Source: JAOAHC01 sp964593045 (GTDB lineage Bacteria > Bacillota > Clostridia > TANB77 > CAG-465). From it: 29,764 bases of DNA. The notes below the pieces were generated by a model. The model had not been told where the DNA came from, searched no databases, and saw only the letters and a list, made by a program, of their open reading frames with translations. Both the position numbers and the translations under genes were made by a program. Positions 22,787-28,085 of this stretch are shown one piece after another (position 1 is the stretch's first letter; every line of letters starts with the position of its first letter). The DNA is taken from assembly GCA_964593045.1 (NCBI GenBank), contig CAZQJQ010000016.1, positions 1 to 29,764 on the forward strand, read 5' to 3'.

Positions 22787-22874
22787 TAAAAGTCGCAAAA
22801 AAAGTGCAAAAAGTAGTAATTCTATTGCTAATATTATATGAAAACTATATAATTTGGTTAAATACAAATAAACA

Positions 22875-22903
22875 TTGAAAAACAAGCAAAAAAATGATAT
22901 AAT
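22875..22903 (+). promoter_or_regulatory. Promoter of the 74-aa gene
   Basis: TTGAAA (22875-22880), 17-base spacer, TATAAT (22898-22903) preceded by TGA (extended -10). A vegetative sigma-A type promoter. Confidence 0.8.
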
Positions 22904-22954
22904 ATTTATATGGCAAATATAACAAAATATTTAATAATATTGGAGGAGCAAAGT

Positions 22955-23179
22955 ATGAAAATTGAAATCAAATACATAAGAGGTTATTGTCGGGTTTTTG
23001 AAAAGAAAATCTTTATTGTAAGAAATGTGGCAAATATTTTTTATTCATTTGAAGAGAATATGGTTTACATGCAGTATCTTAGAAGATGCCCTAGAGTACA
23101 TGAACAAGAAAATGAAATTATGAATATTGCATACAAGATCATTGTTTGTAATGAATTTTCCATTCCATTTAACGTATAG
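22955..23179 (+). CDS. Unrecognised 74-aa protein upstream of spoIVA
   Basis: Family not recognised. ATG at 22955 follows GGAGGA; an in-frame ATG at 22910 overlaps the promoter region and lacks a ribosome site. The product begins MKIEIKYIRGYCRVFEKKIF, is basic in the first half and has three cysteines; no membrane segment is evident. A strong promoter and a terminator make it a single-gene unit between pyk and spoIVA. Nothing in the sequence ties it to sporulation beyond position. Confidence 0.7.
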   Translation: MKIEIKYIRGYCRVFEKKIFIVRNVANIFYSFEENMVYMQYLRRCPRVHEQENEIMNIAYKIIVCNEFSIPFNV

Positions 23180-23187
23180 GTTATATA

Positions 23188-23224
23188 AGAAAATACTTTA
23201 TTTAATATAGTATTTTCTTTTTTT
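23188..23224 (+). terminator. Terminator of the 74-aa gene
   Basis: AGAAAATACT (23188-23197) pairs perfectly with AGTATTTTCT (23209-23218), with an 11-base loop and a T run to 23224. Confidence 0.82.
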
Positions 23225-23231
23225 CTTTGAA

Positions 23232-23259
23232 ATATGGAATAAAAATTGCAATGTACAAT
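23232..23259 (+). promoter_or_regulatory. Possible sigma-E promoter of spoIVA
   Basis: ATA (23232-23234), 17 bases, TGTACAAT (23252-23259), which matches six of eight bases of the sigma-E -10 consensus CATACANT at the expected spacing. spoIVA is a sigma-E gene in Bacillus. No sigma-A promoter is evident here. AT-rich sequence makes chance matches likely. Confidence 0.45.
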
Positions 23260-23294
23260 ATATTTGTATTAAGAAAATAACGTGGAGGTAAATT

Positions 23295-24599
23295 ATGAAC
23301 AGATCAGATATTTATAAAGATATTGCAACAAGAACAAACGGTGATATTTATTTAGGAGTTGTAGGACCTGTTAGAACAGGAAAGTCTACATTTATTACAA
23401 ACTTTATGGAAAAGTTTGTAATACCAAATATTGAAAATGAATACAAACAAGATAGGGCAAAAGACGAATTACCACAAAGTGCAAGTGGAAAAACAATAAT
23501 GACAACAGAGCCAAAGTTTGTACCAAATGAATCAGTAGAAATAACTCTAGATAATAATGTAAAACTAAAAACTAGATTAGTTGACTGTGTTGGATATTTA
23601 GTAGATGGAGCAATAGGACATATGGAAGGAGATATGCCAAGAATGGTAAAAACTCCTTGGTCACAAGAAGATATACCATTTGTAGATGCTGCTGAAACAG
23701 GTACTAAAAAAGTAATTGAAGACCATTCGACTATAGGATTAGTAGTAACAACAGATGGAAGTATTACTGATATAGATAGAGATAGCTATATAAAAGCAGA
23801 AGAAAGAGTTGTAAGAGAGTTACAATCAATTGACAAACCATTTGTAGTCCTTCTTAATTCAATTCATCCAGATGATTTAAATACCAAAGAGTTGCAAAGA
23901 GATCTTGAAAAAAAATATAATGCCCCTGTAGTTGCAACTGATATTGCAAATTTAACTGAAGATGATGTAGTTGAAGTTTTTGAAAGAGTTCTAGAAGAAT
24001 TTCCTATAACAGAAATAGGGTTTAAGCTTCCAGAGTGGTTTGATATATTAGATGTAAATCATTGGCTAAAGCAGAATGTTATAAATATAGTAAAAACTAG
24101 TTTTAATAATGATTATTCATTAAGAGAAATAAATGAATTAGTACAAAAAATAAAAGAAGAAAATGAGATGTTAGATAGAATAGAAGTAGAAACTGCTAAA
24201 ATGGAAGACGGAAGTATAAAAATAAAAATGGAAATAAATCCATCCATGTTTTATAGAGTTTTATCCGAAATATCAAATTTAGACATTACTTCGAATGCAG
24301 ATATATTTAAAATAATGAAGGAATTTGCTATAACAAAACAAGAATATGATAAGATATCTATGGCACTTGAAGAGGTAAGAATAAAAGGTTATGGGATAGT
24401 TACTCCACAAATGGATGAACTTACTTTAGAAGAACCTGAGATAGTAAAACAAGGAAACAAATATGGAGTTAAATTAAAAGCATCTGCACCAAGTATACAT
24501 ATAACAACTATAAAAATGAAGTGGAAGTTTTTGATAGATGTATTACGAATAGAGGTAGGAAAGCGTTTAAATTTAAGTATGAAACTCAAGTCTATATAA
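23295..24599 (+). CDS. spoIVA: SpoIVA, 5' part of a split gene
   Basis: SpoIVA is the ATPase that polymerises on the mother-cell face of the forespore and forms the basement layer of the spore coat. It begins MNRSDIYKDIATRTNGDIYLG, with Walker A GPVRTGKST (residues 24-32), the DELPQSASGKTIMTTEPKFVP switch region and LVDCVGY. Residues 1-402 follow the family to LKASAPSIH. In Bacillus the next residues are MIKVDVESEFAPIIGTEKQ, then about 75 more to the C-terminus. Here the reading changes after His402 to 32 unrelated residues (ITTIKMKWKFLIDVL to KLKSI) and stops at 24599. The lost C-terminal region is needed in Bacillus for localisation with SpoVM. The continuation lies 5.2 kb downstream at 29710, beyond an inserted element. 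GGAGG precedes the ATG. Confidence 0.97.
   Translation: MNRSDIYKDIATRTNGDIYLGVVGPVRTGKSTFITNFMEKFVIPNIENEYKQDRAKDELPQSASGKTIMTTEPKFVPNESVEITLDNNVKLKTRLVDCVGYLVDGAIGHMEGDMPRMVKTPWSQEDIPFVDAAETGTKKVIEDHSTIGLVVTTDGSITDIDRDSYIKAEERVVRELQSIDKPFVVLLNSIHPDDLNTKELQRDLEKKYNAPVVATDIANLTEDDVVEVFERVLEEFPITEIGFKLPEWFDILDVNHWLKQNVINIVKTSFNNDYSLREINELVQKIKEENEMLDRIEVETAKMEDGSIKIKMEINPSMFYRVLSEISNLDITSNADIFKIMKEFAITKQEYDKISMALEEVRIKGYGIVTPQMDELTLEEPEIVKQGNKYGVKLKASAPSIHITTIKMKWKFLIDVLRIEVGKRLNLSMKLKSI
24491..24510 (+). other. attL, left element junction
   Basis: The host spoIVA sequence AGTATACAT meets element sequence AACAACTA across the shared CATAT at 24498-24502. Only 5 bp are common to both junctions, typical of the short core exchanged by large serine recombinases. 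If the crossover dinucleotide must be asymmetric, CA is the only choice within the core. Confidence 0.75.
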
Positions 24600-24602
24600 G
24601 TG

Positions 24603-24633
24603 TTAGTTAAATTGTTAACTAATGCTTTTTTTT
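24603..24633 (+). terminator. Terminator at the left end of the element
   Basis: TTAGTTAA (24603-24610) pairs perfectly with TTAACTAA (24615-24622) around ATTG, followed by TGC and eight T. When integrated it ends the truncated spoIVA transcript. In the excised circle it would directly follow the recombinase ORF, whose predicted stop is at 24608-24610 inside the stem. Confidence 0.85.
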
Positions 24634-24645
24634 GTTTGATTTTAA

Positions 24646-24673
24646 TTGTTAAATTACTTAATATGTTATATAA
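24646..24673. repeat. 28-bp direct repeat, copy 1
   Basis: TTGTTAAATTACTTAATATG followed by TTATATAA, identical to 27442-27469. Here it contains TTGTTA, a 17-base spacer and TATAAT (24669-24674). The copies flank the ATPase and BclA-like genes but lie inside the element, not at its ends. Confidence 0.9.
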
Positions 24674-24674
24674 T
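24646..24674 (+). promoter_or_regulatory. Promoter within the direct repeat
   Basis: TTGTTA (24646-24651), 17 bases, TATAAT (24669-24674). It precedes a small interrupted ORF at 24699. The second copy of the repeat ends in TATAAC, which weakens the -10 there. Confidence 0.6.
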
Positions 24675-24698
24675 ACTAATATAAGGAAAGTGATTGTA

Positions 24699-24851
24699 AT
24701 GAGGGAATTAGAAGAAATAGTTATAAATATTAAAGAAAAGACACATAGAGAAAAAGAAATAGAGGAACTTTGAGTTAAAAGAAATATGACTAAAGAGGAA
24801 ATAATGGAACAATTAAGCAAAATGTACATTTTAGAAGGAGCAAGAATTTAA
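24699..24851 (+). pseudogene. Interrupted small ORF in the element
   Basis: After AAGGAAA, the ATG at 24699 opens 24 codons (MRELEEIVINIKEKTHREKE and so on) to a TGA at 24771-24773. The same frame continues VKRNMTKEEIMEQLSKMYIL to a TAA at 24849-24851. It looks like a 50-residue helical protein with one nonsense mutation, of the kind often found beside recombinase genes. A fragment with similar wording (EDIVIN, around 27558-27590) follows the second copy of the direct repeat. Function unknown. Confidence 0.5.
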
Positions 24852-24874
24852 GATTACATTAAATAAATTATTTC

Positions 24875-25082
24875 ACCTATGATCTGAAAAAATACAAATA
24901 CTTTTTAGAGCATAAGTATAAATAATATTTAAATTAAGTTTAGATTATTAATATAAGTGCAAAAAAAGTGAAAAAATGAAAGTTTTTACAATAAAAGTGT
25001 AATAAATAATAAAATTAATTAAATAAATTATAACTTATAGTCTAAAAAAATATAAAAAACGAAAGTTTTTAGATTATAAGTT
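24875..25082. repeat. Two related long hairpins and an 18-bp repeat upstream of the ATPase
   Basis: AACTTATAGTCTAAAAA (25032-25048) pairs with TTTTTAGATTATAAGTT (25066-25082), 17 bp with one G-T pair. A decayed relative, ACCTATGATCTGAAAAA (24875-24891) with TTTTTAGAGCATAAGT (24902-24916), lies 150 bases upstream; both are preceded by TTAAATAAATTAT. In addition AAAAAATGAAAGTTTTTA (24971-24988) recurs with one mismatch at 25054-25071. No gene is seen in 24852-25132. The second hairpin touches the -35 of the ATPase promoter. Confidence 0.7.
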
Positions 25083-25109
25083 GAAAAAATATTAAAGTAG
25101 TGGTATAAT
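25081..25109 (+). promoter_or_regulatory. Promoter of the AAA+ ATPase gene
   Basis: TTGAAA (25081-25086), 17-base spacer, TATAAT (25104-25109) preceded by TGG (extended -10). The -35 overlaps the foot of the long hairpin at 25032-25082. Confidence 0.75.
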
Positions 25110-25132
25110 ATAAATGTAAGGAGGGTTCAGTT

Positions 25133-26350
25133 ATGATAAAAAGAGAATTATATTTAAATAAAATAAGAGGTTTTTATAATAATGAACTTATAAAAGTAAT
25201 TACTGGAGTTAGACGTAGTGGTAAGTCTGTATTGTTAAGACAAATAATTGAAGAATTAAAAGCAAATGGAATTAGTGATGACCATATAATATACATTAAT
25301 TTTGAAGATTTTGACTATGAAGAATATACTAGAGATATAAAACTTTTCCATAATTCTATAAAAGAAAAAATAAAAGATGATAAAATGTATTATTTGTTTT
25401 TTGATGAAATACAAATGGTAGATGAATTTGAAAGAGTAATAAATTCATTTAGAGCAACTTTAAATGTTAGTATATTTATAACTGGTTCAAATAGTAAACT
25501 TTTGTCTGGTGAACTTGCAACACTACTTACTGGTAGATATGTAAGTTTTAGAGTTATGCCATTTACATTTAAAGAGTATTTAGAGTTTAAAAAAGAACAG
25601 GGAGCACTAAAAGACACAAGAGATGAATTTAATGAATATATTGAATATGGTGGAATGCCAGCATTATATAAATATGATGATGAATATGAAAAAGTGTTAT
25701 ATATAAAAGATTTGTACGATGCAATAATTTTAAAAGATGTAGTGTCAAGAAATAAAGTGAATAATATTGACCTATTAAATAGAATTATACAGTTTATAAT
25801 GGAAAACTTGGGTGGTGTAATATCAGCTAATTCAATTAAGAATTATTTAAAGCAAGAAAATATAAACGTAGCATTTGAAACAGTTATGAATTATATTGAA
25901 TATATAGATAATTCAATGATTATAAACAAAGTAAAGAGATATGATATAAGAGGAAAAAGTGTAATGTCTACTTTGGAAAAATATTATGTTACAGATTTAG
26001 GAATTTTAAAGTTAAAAAAATCAACTATAGAAAAAAACATTGCGGGTAAATTAGAGAATGTTATATATAATGAACTCATTTCAAGAGGTTGTGAAGTATA
26101 TATAGGAAAGACTGATAAAGGCGAAATTGACTTTGTTGTGGATAAATTGGGGGATAGATGTTATATACAGGTAACAGATTATTTAACGGATGAAAATGTA
26201 AAACAAAGAGAATTTGGGGCGTATAAAAATGTGGAAGATAACTTTCCAAAATATGTACTTACAATGGGAGATATAGATTATGGATATAATGGAATTGAAC
26301 AAATAAATATAGTAGATTTTTTAACTGGAAAAAAAGATATTAGATTTTAG
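25133..26350 (+). CDS. AAA+ ATPase with DUF4143-type C-terminus
   Basis: A 405-aa protein preceded by AAGGAGGG. It has an N-terminal AAA_14-type ATPase with Walker A TGVRRSGKSVLL (about 25-36), Walker B YLFFDEIQ and sensor-like FITGSNSKLLSG. The LLTGRYVSFRVMPFTFKEYL segment typical of the family follows. A winged-helix-like middle (residues 200-290) and a C-terminal DUF4143 part come next; GEIDFVVDKLGDRCYIQV there resembles a PD-(D/E)XK-like fold core. Such ATPases are common accessory genes in Clostridia and Bacteroidetes with poorly known function. Here it is cargo of the spoIVA element, with its own promoter and terminator. It is not needed by known serine recombinases, so a helper role is only a guess. 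Confidence 0.92.
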   Translation: MIKRELYLNKIRGFYNNELIKVITGVRRSGKSVLLRQIIEELKANGISDDHIIYINFEDFDYEEYTRDIKLFHNSIKEKIKDDKMYYLFFDEIQMVDEFERVINSFRATLNVSIFITGSNSKLLSGELATLLTGRYVSFRVMPFTFKEYLEFKKEQGALKDTRDEFNEYIEYGGMPALYKYDDEYEKVLYIKDLYDAIILKDVVSRNKVNNIDLLNRIIQFIMENLGGVISANSIKNYLKQENINVAFETVMNYIEYIDNSMIINKVKRYDIRGKSVMSTLEKYYVTDLGILKLKKSTIEKNIAGKLENVIYNELISRGCEVYIGKTDKGEIDFVVDKLGDRCYIQVTDYLTDENVKQREFGAYKNVEDNFPKYVLTMGDIDYGYNGIEQINIVDFLTGKKDIRF

Positions 26351-26362
26351 GATAATATATAA

Positions 26363-26399
26363 AATAGCATTGGTTAATTGTAGAACTAGTGCTATTTTT
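26363..26399 (+). terminator. Terminator of the ATPase gene
   Basis: AATAGCATTGGTT (26363-26375) pairs with AACTAGTGCTATT (26384-26396), 13 bp with two G-T pairs, then T to 26399. Confidence 0.78.
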
Positions 26400-26446
26400 G
26401 TGCTATAATTTCGTTTAGAAAGTAATATTATATAGTAAAAATTCAT

Positions 26447-26496
26447 TAACAAAAAAAGCAAGTTCTATTATGGAATAGATACTTACTTTTTTGTTA
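26447..26496. terminator. Terminator of the BclA-like gene
   Basis: TAACAAAAAAAGCAAGT pairs imperfectly with ACTTACTTTTTTGTTA, enclosing an inner hairpin TCTATT-ATGG-AATAGA. Read on the reverse strand it follows the stop codon at 26506-26504 and ends in a T run. Confidence 0.65.
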
Positions 26497-26503
26497 TTTT
26501 AGA

Positions 26504-27355
26504 CTAGTTACTCTCTAATTGTGTAATGACAATTGTTGCTTCAGTAATTGTATGTTCTGTACCATTAATGTTTAATGGACCATCGAATTCAATATATATA
26601 CCTTGACCTGCTTGAAGTTCTACAACAGTAGTGTATGAAAACGTAGCATACTCTCCTGTTACACTTTGAGATAATCTCCCAAGAAGTGTTTGAGGTGAGT
26701 CTAAATATAAGTCGTAGAAAAAATCTGCCAGTTCTGTATAAAGCCTTTGAATTTGAAAATGCCATGATATTTCATATGATCCATCTTCAGAAACTGTAAA
26801 TAGCGAGTGAGTGTTCGGAATTTCTGTCATAGTAATTATATTGCCATATTGTGCCACTTCGTTTAAAAAAATAATTCCTTGACTAGGTTGTATAAGTTGA
26901 TTGTTTCCAGTTGCTGCAATAACTGGATTATATCCCAGCCCACTAGATTCACTAGGAATTATAGTTATAGACAACGAAGCCTTAACTGGAGTAATTGTAG
27001 AATAATAAACAGTTGAGGAACTACTATTTCTTAGAGATATTGTAATAGGAACAGTAGATACTTCAATTGAAGCAAAACCAACTATTTCATCTGTTTTTAT
27101 CGGAGAATTACCAACTATAGATTCGCCTTGAGATGAAACTAGCGAAAAAACAATTCCGTTTGTTGAAAGTGATGCTTGAGAAGCTATCCACCAATCAAAT
27201 TTATAGTTCCCAGGTGCAAGTAAAGTAAATTCTCCTGTAATATTATCATAACTAATATTTTCAGACGGAAGTATTAAATTATCAAAAGTTACGTTTTCAT
27301 CCACATTAACACTACCATTTGTTAATCTTTCTGTTTGAAATAATTCATTATTCAT
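26504..27355 (-). CDS. BclA/C1q-like double jelly-roll protein
   Basis: A 283-aa, strand-rich protein low in Lys and Cys and rich in Ser/Thr, quite unlike its neighbours. It appears to be two tandem C1q/TNF-like domains of the BclA C-terminal kind. The first spans about residues 20-140 (ISYDNITGEFTLLAPGNYKFDWWIA, then SLRNSSSSTVYYS). The second spans about 155-283 (IIFLNEVAQYGN, FTVSEDGSYEISWHFQI, VVELQAGQGIYIEFDG). There is no signal peptide and no Gly-X-Y collagen stretch. In Bacillus and Clostridium such domains cap exosporium or spore-surface filaments, so a spore-surface role is plausible and striking inside a spoIVA element. The AAAGGA ribosome site is 16 bases from the ATG, unusually far; an ATT 9 bases upstream could be used instead. 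Confidence 0.75.
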   Translation of the reverse strand: MNNELFQTERLTNGSVNVDENVTFDNLILPSENISYDNITGEFTLLAPGNYKFDWWIASQASLSTNGIVFSLVSSQGESIVGNSPIKTDEIVGFASIEVSTVPITISLRNSSSSTVYYSTITPVKASLSITIIPSESSGLGYNPVIAATGNNQLIQPSQGIIFLNEVAQYGNIITMTEIPNTHSLFTVSEDGSYEISWHFQIQRLYTELADFFYDLYLDSPQTLLGRLSQSVTGEYATFSYTTVVELQAGQGIYIEFDGPLNINGTEHTITEATIVITQLESN

Positions 27356-27418
27356 AGTATAAATATACCAATCCTTTCTATATTATTTGTTATTTAATAT
27401 ATACAAATAATGTTATCA

Positions 27419-27446
27419 TATAATATGCTAAAATTATTTATTTGTT
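27419..27446 (-). promoter_or_regulatory. Possible sigma-K promoter of the BclA-like gene
   Basis: On the reverse strand AACA (27446-27443), 15 bases, CATATTATA (27427-27419), which fits the late mother-cell sigma-K pattern (AC, then CATANNNTA). The leader would be about 55 bases. Chance matches are common in AT-rich DNA; the call rests partly on the product being a spore-surface-like protein. Confidence 0.3.
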
Positions 27447-27469
27447 AAATTACTTAATATGTTATATAA
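27442..27469. repeat. 28-bp direct repeat, copy 2
   Basis: Identical to 24646-24673 over 28 bases, 2,796 bp downstream. It is followed by C instead of T, so the -10 reads TATAAC. It overlaps the putative -35 of the reverse-strand BclA-like gene. Confidence 0.9.
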
Positions 27470-27718
27470 CAAAAAAACAGAAAAAATATGAAGATTATAT
27501 ATAATCGATAACTCTAATAGTGGAAAATTTAAGATAGTTATAAATGAAATCATGTAAGATAGAAGATATAGTTATTAATGTAATAAAAATAGCACAATTT
27601 AAAATGTTTTTTATTGAGGCTTAAAATTAGAGATCTTAAGTTTTTTTTATTTCAAAAGACTGTAAAATTATTTAGTATCTGTAAGTAAAAAAATATTATA
27701 CATTTTTAGGACAAATAT
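27470..27718. other. Non-coding stretch with decayed remains
   Basis: No intact gene in the 423 bases between the BclA-like start and 27779. GAAGATATAGTTATTAATG (27562-27580) resembles GAAGAAATAGTTATAAATA of the small ORF at 24699, suggesting a decayed second copy after the second direct repeat. CTTAA (27620-27624) / TTAAG (27636-27640) followed by eight T is a weak terminator candidate. Confidence 0.45.
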
Positions 27719-27747
27719 ATAATATTTTAATTTTAAATTCATATAGT
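27719..27747 (+). promoter_or_regulatory. Possible sigma-E promoter of the recombinase operon
   Basis: The AT-rich TATAATATT at 27718-27726 can supply the ATA of a sigma-E -35 (27719-27721), followed 18 bases later by CATATAGT (27740-27747), six of eight matches to CATACANT. The start site would be near 27754 and the ribosome site AAAGGGGG follows at 27761. TATAAT at 27718-27723 could instead be a sigma-A -10, but it has no good -35. In skin, the recombinase gene spoIVCA is under sigma-E; a like arrangement here is inferred. Confidence 0.35.
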
Positions 27748-27778
27748 TAAATAAAAGGACAAAGGGGGTAGTTATTAT

Positions 27779-28072
27779 ATGAATTATTGTTATACTATGG
27801 AATATGATGAAAATGGCAATGTTTTAAAAGAAGTATGTACAGATGAATATGGTAATGAAGAAGTGACATACTGTGTCAAAGAAGATACTAATGATAATAA
27901 TTTTGAATTTAGTGATGTGGTAAAAGGTCTTGCTAGTGAATTTAAACTTCAACTAACACTTAATAAAACATTATATGAGGATGGCATAATATCCAAAGAG
28001 TTGTACGAAAGAATAGAAAATTTAATATTAGAAAGGGTTAAACCTTTTGAAAAATATATAGATGAAGTTTAG
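27779..28072 (+). CDS. Unrecognised 97-aa protein ahead of the recombinase
   Basis: ATG 27779 follows AAAGGGGG. The N-terminal half is acidic and reads like a repeat of short strands (MEYDENGNVLKEVCTDEYGNEEVTY). The C-terminal half is helical and resembles a SHOCT-type oligomerisation motif (LNKTLYEDGIISKELYERIE). It ends at TAG 28072, whose bases form part of the ribosome site of the recombinase, so the two are co-translated. It could be a directionality or accessory factor for the recombinase; this is inferred from position only. Confidence 0.7.
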   Translation: MNYCYTMEYDENGNVLKEVCTDEYGNEEVTYCVKEDTNDNNFEFSDVVKGLASEFKLQLTLNKTLYEDGIISKELYERIENLILERVKPFEKYIDEV

Positions 28073-28085
28073 AGGAGTAGTTATA

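Noticed and set aside
23295..24599. SpoIVA truncation as a simple frameshift
   Set aside because: No other frame right after 24500 continues SpoIVA. The continuation is found 5.2 kb away beyond a recombinase, so it is an insertion.
24389..24829. Open reading frame on the reverse strand across the spoIVA end
   Set aside because: It overlaps the spoIVA coding region and attL, has low-complexity hydrophobic wording and no ribosome site. It is a shadow.
24852..25100. Repeats upstream of the ATPase as a CRISPR array
   Set aside because: There are only two imperfect hairpin copies with unequal spacing, no regular spacers and no cas genes.
24646..27469. The 28-bp direct repeats as the ends of the mobile element
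   Set aside because: The break in SpoIVA lies at 24498-24502 and its continuation at 29710-29714. The repeats are internal and do not coincide with either junction.
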